NCBI GenBank assembly: GCA_023159155.1
Contig: JAJNNX010000003.1
Coordinates: 496,001-560,000 of the forward strand
DNA from: Ustulina deusta
Lineage: Eukaryota; Ascomycota; Sordariomycetes; Xylariales; Xylariaceae
Length of the DNA: 64,000 nt
Reading direction: 5' to 3'
Shown here one piece after another: positions 24,251-35,095 of the stretch. The number at the start of each line of letters is the position of its first letter. Position 1 is the first letter of the stretch. Below the pieces are notes generated by a model. The model was given only the letters and a program-made list of their open reading frames with translations, was not told where the DNA came from and did not search any database. The translations under genes and the position numbers were made by a program.

Positions 24251-25947
24251 ATGTTCATCCCTAACACATCGTTTGAAGTCCTCGAGGACACACGGCCAGA
24301 TGATGTCTCCTTGCCGGCGTTTATGGTGTCGACCACACGTGGCTTCTTGCCGCGTATGGATCCCATCTTCGTACTCCCCCGAGAGTTCGATGCTGTCGAG
24401 GAGTTACTCCGAAGCATGCCTGTCCTAACCCAGTCAGGACATCCTGGATTCTTGGCCACTGGTCAGTTAGGCGATGAGGTACAGAAACTCCCTGACCTGA
24501 CTGAAGAGATCGAGAAGTACCGTGAGAACATCCCCATGATGAATGCATTGTATCGCGACTACTCCTTCCTCGCCTCGGCATATCTCCTAGAGCCTTGCCA
24601 TATGAATTTCATGAAAGGGGAGCCATACGGGCTGGCCCGGTCTTTCCTGCCGGCTCAGCTATCCCGTCCCATCGCACGATGCGCGGAGCTGTACGTTATC
24701 CTAGTCATCTTATATTAAACAATAAGCGGATACTCATCGGTTACTTCCTATAGCACTGGCTTTAAGCCATTCATGGAGTATGCCGGCTCTTATGCGCTTT
24801 TCAATTACCGTCTTCAGGACCCCGATAAGGGTCTCGAGTATGACAATTTGCGGCTCATCCGCGCCTTTGAGCACGGGCTTGACCCCGCTTCGTCAGAAGC
24901 GGGCTTTGTGCTTGTGCACGTCGACAGTGAGTAATAACACGAGTCGATTCCTCCTTTTCTGTGGTGACTTCTGGAGTCTCACGTCCCCTTTCCGCGGCAA
25001 ACCAAGTCTTGGACGCTGCTCACGGCTCCTAAACCCCCAAAAGGTTACCCCCACAGTAGCGATTACTGACACTGAGTGTTGTAGTGGTGAAGAACTCCGG
25101 CCCCATTATAGCCGGAGCTATGTCGGCCTTGTCCGCTCTCGGGGACCAAAACGGCGCGGATCCCACAGTACAGCGGAAGATCTTCAACAAGGGCCTCCGC
25201 ACCGTCTTGGGCGCGATGCAGAATGTCAACACTGTTATGGAAACAATGTGGGGCAAGTCGAAGCCGCGGTCCTATACAAGCTTCCGGACGTTCATCTTTG
25301 GTATCACCTCACAGTCGATGTTCCCAGATGGTGTGGTCTACGAGGGCATCAACGACGGCAAGCCGATGAGCTTTCGGGGTGAGAGCGGCGCAAACGACTC
25401 CATGATCCCGCTCATGGATAATCTCTTGCAGATTCAGATGCCAAACACGCCCCTCACGGAGATCTTGCAGGATTTCAGAGAGTACCGGCCCAGCAACCAT
25501 CGGCAGTTCCTCGTCGAGGTGAAGCAGTGCTCGGAAGACCTAGGCGTGAAATACTTCGCGCTTGGGACCGACCCTCACCATGCCGCGAAGACGGACGAGC
25601 AGAAGGAATTGCTGCTCGAGTCGCGACGCCTCTGGGTGAAGCTGCTCAACCAGGTCCGCGACTTCCGATGGCGACACTGGTGCTTCGCCCGCGAGTACAT
25701 TCTCAAACAGACATCGCATCCGACGGCGACCGGTGGTAGCCCCATCGTCACATGGCTCCCCAACCAATTACAGGCGGTCATGGAGGAGATGGTGGAGATC
25801 TACGACAGTGTAGGGGGCCAACTCGGCCCCACGGATCTGGGGGAGGAGTGCCGAGATATTATGGACCTTGTCAGCCGACAGCGAGATACGCTGCGGAAGG
25901 AAGTAGACAAGTACTGTCAAGAGCGCGGCGTGGGTGTTCGCAACTAA
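24251..25947 (+). CDS. Indoleamine 2,3-dioxygenase family protein
   Basis: Heme dioxygenase that opens the indole ring of tryptophan to N-formylkynurenine, the first step of the kynurenine/NAD route. Three exons (24251-24690, 24754-24926, 25085-25947) give 491 residues; an in-frame ATG at 24206 would add 15. Family landmarks seen are GFLPRMDPIFVLP at the N-terminus, LVHVDMVKNSGPIIAGAM across the second splice junction, FRGESGANDSMIP in the position of the substrate-pocket loop, and NHRQFL, whose His (residue 343 here) should be the proximal heme ligand. Fungi often carry several IDO paralogues with differing tryptophan affinity, so a primary BNA2 role is not certain. Intron 2 is 158 nt, much longer than most introns in this window, and shares blocks with two introns of the Zn2Cys6 gene. 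Two palindromes lie upstream. Confidence 0.88.
24927..25084 (+). repeat. Introner-like intron, copy 3 (dioxygenase intron 2)
   Basis: 158-nt intron with GTGAGT donor and TTGTAG acceptor. It carries GAGTC at position 15, CGGCAAACCAAG at 69, CTAAACCCC about 34 nt later, and ACTGACAC 36 nt after that, then GAGTGTTGTAG. The order and spacing match the introns at 53668-53831 and 53921-54080; the last block is nearly the end of the first of these (GAGTGTTGCAG). Confidence 0.6.
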
Positions 25948-26471
25948 AGATAAAATGGATCTATGGATTTCGTAGGATTGCTAATGTCCGTAATGCGATT
26001 GATTCTTTGACATCTTGCTATCGTCCATGTGTTACGCGACTCTAAGAAACTGCGAGCGTTCACTAACCTCATGCAAGCCATTTGGAAGCATCTTGGGCCT
26101 CTACACCCTCCTCCAGCCCCATACCCCCCACCATCTCCACTCGATACTCCAATATCCTGTGGTCGCAGCAGTCATCCGCCTCTGGCTCGTATCGGCAGGG
26201 GAGGGGATTCCGAGCAGGCGGGTGAAATGTGAAGAAGAAGCTCCAATCAAACCACCGTCTTCCCCAATGTCGGTAGTTTGCGAACCAGACCGTTAGGACG
26301 GCTGGACTGGGTAGGTAATTACTAGGCAAGTTCAGATCTGCGGGGGAGAGAGGGAGTATCTCGTAAGACGAACTATGCTCTGTTCCCGAAAGAAACACGC
26401 GGGAACTAGAATCTACTGTCCCCATCCTGACCCCCATGCGAGGGGTAGAGGTTCCCCCATTGTCTGAGGGG

Positions 26472-26561
26472 GTCGAGTGGATCGACGGCACGCCACGGTA
26501 AGTCGAGTGGATCGACGGCACGCCACGGTAAGTCGAGTGGATCGACGGCACGCCACGGTAA
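26472..26561. repeat. Three exact 30-bp tandem repeats
   Basis: Three identical, head-to-tail 30-bp units beginning at 26472, 26502 and 26532, with a few bases of a fourth unit. Each begins GTCGA-N5-TCGAC, a short inverted repeat, and ends in CACGCCACGGTAA. They lie about 390-480 bp upstream of the hydrolase start codon. Confidence 0.95.
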
Positions 26562-26739
26562 GGCGAGTCAGGAGGCCGCAGATGGTGGTTCATGGTTCGC
26601 TCCCATTCCCTCGACAGATGTGGCCCGCATCTCACTAGGCCAGCTTAGTCCTCCTAGCTACCCGAACCGCAACGAACCGGCCTATCCCGTCCGTCCGCTA
26701 CTGCAGCTTCCCCTCGAGGACCGTCGTCGCATTGATACA

Positions 26740-26746
26740 TATATAA
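26740..26746 (+). promoter_or_regulatory. TATA box of the hydrolase gene
   Basis: TATATAA followed by GG, about 210 bp upstream of the start codon of the HSL-type hydrolase. Assigned on sequence and position. Confidence 0.45.
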
Positions 26747-26954
26747 GGCATCGCGAAGTCCGTTGTAATACCATGATTCCCACGAACCCGCCCAGCCGCG
26801 AACTCCACTCTCGTTCTCCAGACCGAGAAGTGGCGCACTTACATCATCGTGACGACATCGATCGACCTAGCTAGCTAGCTAGTCTTTGCGCGAGCACCTC
26901 CCTCCCTCCCTCCCTACCCAGCCCCGTCCCAACACCCCCCGCTCCCCAGCCGCC

Positions 26955-28138
26955 ATGGGCTCCAACGATACGGTCCCGGGCGCGATAAACGCGCTCCAGC
27001 CCGCGGTCGCCGAGCGCCTCGACCCCGTGTTCCTGGAGATCTACAACCGCTACCAAGGTGAGCAGCGCGGCAGCGGCCCAGCGACAGCGCCTCCGAGCTA
27101 GCATCTCACGCGTATTTGTCTTTTTTTTTCGCAGCCCCGCGTCTCCGGTGCGACCAGGTGCCGTACGAGACGTACAAGACGGACAAGGAGGCCTACCTGT
27201 TCCCGACGGCGGCCGTCTCCGGGCCGCGTCCCGAGGTCGCCAGCAACGCCGTCCACCGCGTCCCCGTCTCGCACCCGCCCGGCGCCGTCGAGGTGCAGGT
27301 GTACGTCCCGACGCCCGAGGCATCCGCCGCCGGTGCCCTCGCGACCTCCACCCCTGCCGGCCACCGCCTCCCGGCCTTCGTCAACTTCCACGGCGGCGGC
27401 TTCGTCATCGGCGACCTGGCCTCCGACGAGCCCTTCGTGCGCCAGCTCTGCCAGCGCGTCGGCTGCGTCGTCGTCAACGCCGACTACCGCACGGCCCCCG
27501 AGTTCCCGCACCCGACGTCGGCCCTCGACGCCTGGGACGTGCTGCGCTGGGTCTTCGCGAGCGCCGACGCCCTCGGCGTCGACCCGTCGCGCGTCGCCGT
27601 CGGCGGGCTCTCCGCGGGCGGCTGTCTCGCCGCCGTCCTGGCCCTCCTGGCGCGCGACGAGCCCGCCCTGCCCCCGCTGCGCCTGCAGCTGCTGATCGTG
27701 CCGGTCGTCGACGCGCGCCACGTGCCCGTGGAAGGGGGGGCGGACACCGGCGCGGGCACGGGCGGGCCGTACGAGAGCTACGCCGTCAACGAGTTCGCGC
27801 CCATGCTGCCGCTGGCGCGGCTCGTGTGGTTCTACAAGTACTGGCTGGGCACGGGGGCCGACCGGACCGAGAAGGCGCGCGACTTCCGCGCCTCGCCGCT
27901 GCTCGCCGCGTCCCACGCGGGCCTGGCCCCGGCCTCGATCCGCGCCGCCGAGGTCGACCCCCTCGTCTCCGAGGCCGAGGCGTACCACGCGAAGCTGCGC
28001 GCCGCCGGCACACCGAGCGCCATCAAGATATACAAGGGACAGGGACACACGTTCCCGCAGTGGGATGGCGTGAACCCGGGCTCCAAGGAGTTCGTCGAGG
28101 ATTGTATCCGCGACCTGAAGGAAGCGTTCAAGTTGTGA
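26955..28138 (+). CDS. HSL-type alpha/beta hydrolase (esterase/lipase, hydrolase_3)
   Basis: Two exons (26955-27057 and 27135-28138) encode 368 residues. The oxyanion-hole motif HGGGF starts at residue 120. GLSAGG places the nucleophile at Ser194, AEVDPL gives Asp309 and GQGHTFP gives His339, which is a complete catalytic triad of the hormone-sensitive lipase-like family. VVVNADYRTAPEFPHP is also typical. No signal peptide is seen, so it probably acts inside the cell on short esters; the natural substrate cannot be told. The start is supported by a strong context (gccgccATGGG). The coding sequence is very G/C-rich at third positions compared with its flanks, which creates long spurious frames on the other strand. 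Nothing in the neighbours links it to a pathway. Confidence 0.92.
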
Positions 28139-29900
28139 AAAGGGGGGGGTGGAAGGGGGAGAAGAGACTTGGACCAGAGGTTGATGAGTAGTGGTTGTGC
28201 CTATCCAGGGAATAGTTGTTACGTTACAGCGTCTTGCCGGTATCAAAGAGCCAATCATAATAAACCTTACGCTAAGCCGAGAGTTCCAAGTGTACACATT
28301 AATAGCCCGTTTGGTAACTAACGGCCGGATCCCCCCTTTTTCTCCTCGATTTTGTTGTTAGGACACTACTCGGATAAAGTTTTTATTCTTTATTTTTATT
28401 ATTAAATTTTTTTTCTATCGGCATCAACATCCCCTCTCCAGCTCCCACCGAAGCACGCCAAGAGCATATGTCACTATTGTCCCCTTATCGTTGGCTCGAC
28501 ATAACAAACCCAATGTCCGGGTTGCAAGTGCAAGACTAATGAACTGCCCTAACCCTCCCTGGTAGGCATATATCTTTCGCAGTTTCACTTCTTCGGTTGC
28601 ATCTCGTAAAACAGCTGTACTAATCTCGCCGCTAAAAAATTATAGATGGAAACGGAAGAGAACGAGACGGCTGACCCGGCACGTTTGTAAGGGTCGAAAA
28701 GGCACGCTCCGACTAGGTTAGGTGCGACTTGATAACCAAAAAGGGAGTAAGCCTGAACTCTTAAACAACGTAGGCAAAACGCGCCCTAAAGCCACCCCTA
28801 ATAATAATAACAATGGATTCGATAATAGAGGCTGACGATTTCTTCCCGTCATTATGATAGCTAGTCGGTGGTACAGCTGGTGATGTCGCCGTAATAGACA
28901 TGAGTACAGGTACATTCTAGTCTGTGACGTAATCCTAGGCTCATATCCGAAATGGCCATCAATCCCAGCGACTGCTGCCGCTTGCATGCTATGCTCCCTC
29001 AATTCCTATTTCGTTGTGCGGGGAGTTTGGGGGGGGAGGAGGGGGGTTCGGCCACTTTCAAAATGCAGATTATGGTGGTGAGTAAAAGGCTAAATGTAAG
29101 AGTGCAGTCCAAGTTAGCGACTCTTAAATCGGGGTCGGACAAGTCGATTATGAAACATGACTCCCAGTCCACGTCAAGCCGCCGGCCAAATTGAAGGGCG
29201 GGGGGCAGACTTGATCGTGCGTTGGCTCTCATCTACTCGTTGATCAGGGCGGCCGCAGAATGGCGTCATCATCCCCCACCGCTCTCACAATGCAATGATG
29301 CCTCCAGCTGAGTTTAGTGAAGCATCTACCTCTCTTTGCCACCGAAATCAAGTCGGCAATTTTCTCCCTTTATGCATGCTTTGAACCCTTATAAAATGTC
29401 GTAGAAGGTACAAAACGATTCAAGCAAATAGCCGTAGTAGTTCCTTCCATGCGCGTTGAAGCGGCTGCTTTCTATTAGCAATAAGATGGAGTAAGTTAGG
29501 GGTGGTGAGTACTAAAACGAGTGAATAAGCATCTCCATGTAATTGCAAAGCAGCGAATGAAACTCCCTCACTTAGAATGGTATTTATGAGGCTGTAGCGC
29601 ATAGTCAAAGCGTGATGGTGATCATCTCTTTTTCTCTGCCTCTCTCTCTCTCTCTCTCTCCCCTTTTTCTTGCTCTTATTATTTCACTTGGTGTGACGTT
29701 AAGTATGTGCACGCTTGCATATTCATAGAGGTAACTAATCTATCTAACTAACAATGTGTGAAGAGTGTTCGGAGCTCAAAATCCGTAGTCCCCCATCTAA
29801 CAGGACTCAAATGAGCATAGACTTTGACAGCGCGAGCTGGTGAAAACACATCAAAGATTTATCTTCGCTAACCTCACCGTACTCCTATACATGATAAGCT
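28139..29900. other. Intergenic, convergent 3' ends
   Basis: Spacer between the convergent hydrolase and 6PF2K genes. The only clear structure is a (TC)n microsatellite near 29641-29661. No gene was seen. Confidence 0.55.
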
Positions 29901-31519
29901 CTAGCGATTGGATGTGAAAGGGATTTCGCTTTTTGGCACTTGATTGAATGTGCCTAGCTCTGAGTTATACATGAACGGTCGGAAAGAAATGCCGTACGGC
30001 TCCTTGAAAAGTAGTCAATAACTATACTTCTCCCATGAGGGAAACCGGATTATAAAACGGGAAAAAGCGAAGATAGATGACCTACTATGTCGAAACAGTA
30101 TATAGTGTCCCTGGGCATCTGAACTTCACCAAGGCCGTCTCTCTGGATACCGAGGAAATAAGTCACCAGGATCCGAACGACGGCCCGGTGCGTTATCAAT
30201 ACGAGATTGTCGGTTGTCCTCTCGAGCTCGACAATGAGGGGGCGTAGCCTAACGATCAAATCGACGTAACCCTCCCCGCCTAACCCGGGCCAGCGGTAAT
30301 TGAGCTTGTCGAGCTTTCGCGCAGCATACTCGTCTGGGTACAGTTTAGAAATCTCATCGAAAGTCAAGCCCGTCATGACACCCGCGTTGAGGTCGTCGAG
30401 CATTTTGGTATGTGTTTGGTCGTATGTCTCGCTTGAAAATAGCCTGCCTGTTTGGATAGCTTGCGGCCAAGTTGATGTCCAGACACAGAACTGCAAATAA
30501 TCCACGTGAGTTAATCGTTTCATACGACTCTCGCAGAGCCTAAATTCGGACAGGAACTAGAAAAGTAGATTAAAAACTCTACTGACTTTAGACTGGTCCG
30601 GATTGTGACCAGATATCATGGGTTCCGCGTGCCAGCTCTGCCGCTGATCCTCGATGAAAGAGGCTAGAGCAGCCGCGTACAGGTGTCCCCGGTCGCTCAG
30701 ATCCGAGTAACGGCCGATGCGCCGTTCTCTGTCGTCTAGGCTCTCGCCATTGTACGAGAGCCATATCTGACGCCTGGCTAGGTTGAAATTGAGGAGATAC
30801 TCGACGATCTGGGACAGGATGTAACCTCGGATGAGGTGGGTGTTCATTTTGCGCCCCGCATCCGTCATCTGTACAAACGAGAGCCCTTGTTTCTCCTCGT
30901 CCAGCCCCAGCGGCTCATACGCCTTCTCATAGTGCACGACGCGAAGCCTGAAGTCGGCGAGCGATGCTTCGGGGTCTTTGCCGGCATAGTCCGGCCCGGA
31001 GAGCTTGAGCCTGATGTTGGCTTCGCGGAGCGCTCCGTCGGAGCAACAGCTCTCTAGGAAGAGCATCTTCAAGTCGTCCCTACATTGCCTCTGGATGTGG
31101 CTCAGCACGAGCTGGCGGCGTGCTCGCGTGCTGTTCGTTGCATCGAGGATCCCTATATTGCCGCCAGACGTAAACAGCCATTCAAGAAGCTCATTCAGGG
31201 TATTGATAGCAAGTTGGTCTCTTAGCGACACGCATGCTGGGCTGGTGGGGTCGAAAAACGTTGCGTCGGACGTGGATAGAGAACGAGGTGCCGCCTCAGA
31301 GTTGCTGCTTGCAGCTTCTCTGCGGCGGTCGCCTACGTTGAACACTCGTGTCTTGTGCTGCAGCCAGTTTAAATATCTCGATAACTTCTTGGCGACATAG
31401 CTTTTACCGGTGGCAGGAAGGCCCACCATTACAATGACCAGCTTCGAGCCGGGATCATGGTGTGGTGTGAACCCGACCAGCGCCTCTGTAGAATTGCGCG
31501 GGCTTGTTGAAGCGGTCAT
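29901..31519 (-). CDS. 6-phosphofructo-2-kinase with degenerate bisphosphatase domain
   Basis: Makes fructose 2,6-bisphosphate, the allosteric signal that favours glycolysis. Three exons (31519-30587, 30490-30086, 30002-29901) give 479 residues. Kinase features are all present: Walker A GLPATGKS at 33-40, VFNVGDRRREA, DATNST at 126-131, and GPDYAG...DFRLRVVHYEKAYEPL. The C-terminal phosphoglycerate-mutase-like domain follows, but the RHGES nucleophile motif reads SYNGES (Tyr256, Asn257), so both the Arg and the phospho-accepting His are lost. The later THRAVVR keeps its His. A short third exon gives EPYGISFRPFMYN, matching the family's conserved EPxPYG end, and stops at TAG 29903-29901; without it the frame would run on into GHLSSLFPVL. 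The donors GTCAGT and GTAGGT are non-optimal. Likely kinase-only, as in yeast Pfk26, where the His is also replaced. Confidence 0.92.
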
Positions 31520-33038
31520 CGTGGTGTTTCACGAGATCTCGCAATGATCGACTAAAGATGGACGACTTATTGGGGGATATACTTGCGGTCCTTAACTCTG
31601 ATAGTGTTTGGGAGAGGGATCTGAAGTCTACCTAGCTGTTTGCCTCAATTAGGCTCCCTCTCTGCATCAACTCTTGGATAAGGTGGTAATCTCATGATAG
31701 GCTTTGCGATGGGCCAATGGCCGTTGGATCATGCGATGTGCTCGACTCGGCGATTTGCGTCCCTGGAAATCCGAGCACCCGCGCCCCATCCGATACCTCC
31801 GTGCTTCTTGGGGATAACTCCAAACTGGCAGACCTTCCTCACCTAGTATCTCTTGACCCGACTTCCCCCTAAATATCTCGAAGATTACGTGTTTGATTGA
31901 TTCACAAGGGGCAGTAAGCGATTCGAGAAGATAAGGCACACGAGTCTAATCACCCCTGGGGCAGATACTGCTACCGGTAGGTCTCAAATTTCGAGCGGTG
32001 AGCGCACATCTCACTCGCTTACTCACTCTCACACACTCTCTCTTTCTCTCTCTCTAGAAAAGAAGAAGAGAAAGAAGAAGAAGGAAAGCAGTGCTAAAAA
32101 CACCAATATGTAACGATGTCGCTAGGGCTTTGAAGATGGCTTATTTCCGGGTTTGCCTCGTAAAATGCGTAGATCGAGATTAAGATGTCTGTACGGCCGG
32201 AAACTATAGATACCGTTCAGTCGTGAAAGTGCTACATCTGAATTAGTTATCAAAAGGCTAGAACTGGCCCATGCGACGGGCATTGAACCGTCCGTTGTCA
32301 ACGCTTGGAGCATGGCGCCTCCAATTTCAAGACGTAAAGACCTTCTGGACAGGTATAACCCCCACGGCCGCCTACTCCTCAGGGCATCGTTCCTTAGGTA
32401 CCCCTGAGGGCGAGGTATGGGTGGGACGCTTGAGCGCCATCCATTTTCAGGGCGCGGATTCCGACTTCCATGGCCACCGTCCTATTGTCTGAATGTGCTA
32501 GGTAACACATTTTGTGGTGTCTGATGAGCGTCCACTCCGGCACCTTAACCCCGCGTTCGGTTCATCCCGCATCGCCAGTTCTGCTTACCAAAATTGGCCC
32601 ACTAGTGTTGGTACATTCGAATGCCCACGTTCAACTAAGTAACAAGGGCTTCTTACATACCTATTTCAAGTTGGAGAATGGATGAAGGCTAAAAAGCGTC
32701 CCCGAGGTACCTCTGGAGAGTCCCCTCACCACTTCCGGCCTAGAGTCCCCGCACACTGCCCGGTGCATGTTTTACGACAGGATCGAGGTTGAGGGTGCAC
32801 TTTCTGAGACATTTGACGTGGGGCGCTCCATGCCTCTCAGTCCTAAGTCCTGCCAGACGTAGATCTCGAGACAAGATGAGGGCATATTGGCAGATATCTC
32901 CACATGGACTTGAGAGGAGAAACCGAAGCTCGCTCTCATGAATCAGTTCCGTTCCTAATTCAGTTATACCCCTATCCTATCGAAGATGAGAGAAACAGGG
33001 GTATCATTGTAGAGCTCTTTTGTTTACTCCCAACACCG
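31520..33038. other. Intergenic: 6PF2K promoter side
   Basis: Contains a pyrimidine (TC)n tract next to a purine (GAA)n tract at about 32030-32085. One GGCCGGAA (32195-32202) and one TTCCGGCC (32733-32740) half-palindrome face each other 530 bp apart. No gene was seen. Confidence 0.5.
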
Positions 33039-35095
33039 TTAAGCCGCAGAATTAATATGATTGAACGCCTGCTTAAGCAGGGGAAACATAGCTTGTCTAT
33101 TTGCCTCAGTGATGAGGTCCTGCAGTTCCTCAAGCCACTTTCCGCCTTCGAGGGCCTTGAGTCTTTTGAGCTGCTCGGGGGTCAGTTTACGCACGGCATC
33201 AACATAAATGCCGTCATATTCGCGAGAACACTCGCGACATTCCTTTCCGACGGTATGGTCAGCTTCAAGGGTTGCCGCTAGGATCTCCCGCATAACCGTA
33301 AGGATGTGCACGCGGTTGGCAATTGTCACATGCTTATCCAACGTAGCACATAATTTTTTGAGCAGCTTTTGTAGTTTGATGGCAATCTCGTATCCGATAC
33401 TCGTCTGCCTGATCTCAGATTCCTTTTCATATTTTCCCGTGAAGCCCAAGTGTGTTTCTGCACGGTCTATTGCCCATGTGAAGTTGCAAGGCATCTCCTT
33501 AGGCTCACCGTCAATTGGCTTGATCGGCTTGTCGGCATTTGCATCATCAATGGAGTTGACGGGCTCCACAGGTACGATGTTGGGTGATGTTGCTGCCAAG
33601 TCGTGCACACTGTGCGGTTCTGAGAGTGGTGAGGGTCTAAGAAAGGGTCTAGGTACAGGCTGAGGCGCGGCTGCGTGCAATTGGTTCTGCGGGGTAGAAT
33701 TTGAGACCCAATGCTGTCCATTGACATAGACAGGGGGCGGTGGTTGCTGAGGACCCCAATACATTATCATTCGCGAATTTGTCATTGCTCTGAACTGAGA
33801 AGTCATTGGAAGCCCAGCGGTCTCGTCCCGCTTACGTTTCCGCTGCTGACCGGGCGCTGGGGCACGCGCTAGACTGCTTTCTAAAGAGCCTGTTGAAGCG
33901 GTCAGCTGTGTGGCCAACAGACCAGATGGCGGAGCAACCAGCGGAGGTTGGGACGCCGGATTGGAAGTGCGCGTATAGGCGTTTGGCGGTTGAGGCGTCG
34001 GAGCCAAAGTACCTGGTGTGGGTTGATTAGGGGGACGCGGCGGGTGCTGGAGGGCAGCGAATGCGCGCGGGACTGCGGGTTGCCAGGTATCGGGATGATT
34101 GATTCTGTCGCTGTCCAAGCGAAGCAAGGCCCGCGCAACGTCTCCGTCACGGATGGCAGCATTCACCAACAGGTGGATAAACTCTTTCGGGGTACCCTTA
34201 TAAGGGTCAAGATCGCCAAGAATACGGTAGAAATGGTCGCGATTCAGGTCTGGCATGGGATATGGCTCGAAGAGCGGCGGCGGCGACGGCGGCCGTGGCG
34301 GCAGGACAGACTGCTCGGATTGCCACTGTTGCCATTGCTGCCATTGTTGCCAGTGATGTCGCCGCTCGGATTCTGCATGTCCAGGAGGATAGGAGTTCGC
34401 TGCGAAACCGACCTAGGCAACAAGCATGTTAGCCTGATGAGCCATCGGCCCGGCTCATAGCAGGAGAAAGTCAAGAGGCTAGAACAAACACAACATACGG
34501 GAGCTTCTAGCGGAGGAGGCTGCGAAAGGCCAGGCTGTTGGGTTGGCGGACGTTGTTGGACAGGTGGTATGGCAGGCGGGGGTTGATTTTGCGACGATGT
34601 TTGCGCCCGTTGCTGGTGTTGTTGTTGTCGCGGTGGCGGTTGTGGTTGCGGTATGGGTGCGGGTGCGGATACGGATGTCGATGCAGATGCCGAGGTGGCT
34701 GTAGGGGCGGACGTCGAGGCGGATGTAGATGCGGATGCGGATGCGCGTGCCGGTGTGGGTGTGTTTGGGTTTGGGTTTGGGTTTGGTGTCGCGGTCGGTG
34801 TCGATGCCGGTGTCGACGTCATGTTTCCTGGCTGGGGCTGTGCGGGTGCCGCTTTCGCTTGCGCCAGTTGCTGTCTTGTTGTTGCGCGCGTCGTGGCCCG
34901 TCGCTTCGTCGGCGGCTCCTCTTCGCTGGCTCTCGTCGGTGTCGCTGCTGTGGTTGTCGCCCCGGTTGAGGCCACAGATCTATCTTCGCATCTCGCCATG
35001 GTTGCGATTGCTATTGCTGTTGCTGTTGCTGGTGGTATCACTGGCGCGGTTGTTCGCGCCGCACCGGGTTGCGAAGCCCATGACTGTCCCGTCAT
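33039..35095 (-). CDS. Pro/Gln-rich protein with conserved-looking helical C-terminus, unknown
   Basis: I do not recognise this family. Two exons (35095-34499 and 34412-33039) give 655 residues; in-frame alternatives start at 35278 and 34999. The first exon is low complexity (Ala/Thr/Ser/Pro-rich, PNPNPNPNTP, then PQPQPPPRQQQHQQ). The second begins VGFAANSYPPGHAESE and carries a WQQWQQWQQWQ repeat. A short folded segment follows, PMPDLNRDHFYRILGDLDPYKGTPKEFIHLLVNAAI, and then another Pro-rich stretch with QQRKRKRDE, a possible nuclear signal. The last 180 residues (from MPCNFTWAIDRAETHLGF) are charged and helical, with a C-x2-C pair (KECREC). The composition suggests a nuclear or RNA/chromatin-associated protein, but no function is claimed. 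The splice junction restores one frame and has a good CTAAC branch and CCTAG acceptor. Confidence 0.7.

Larger units (their letters stand above)
25948..26954. other. Intergenic, promoter of the hydrolase gene
   Basis: Holds a triple 30-bp tandem repeat, a TATA box, a (CTAG)n run near 26867-26883 and a CCCT-rich pyrimidine tract just before the hydrolase start. No coding exon was seen. Confidence 0.55.

Noticed and set aside
23923..24264. 113-codon ORF upstream of the dioxygenase
   Set aside because: Overlaps the dioxygenase start in another frame, contains the second palindrome, and shows no homology.
26472..26561. CRISPR-like array
   Set aside because: The 30-bp units are directly adjacent with no spacers, and the genome is eukaryotic.
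27098..28297. 399-codon open frame on the minus strand opposite the hydrolase
   Set aside because: Shadow frame caused by extreme GC3 of the real gene; no domain, Arg/Val/Ala-rich composition, while the plus strand has a full catalytic triad.
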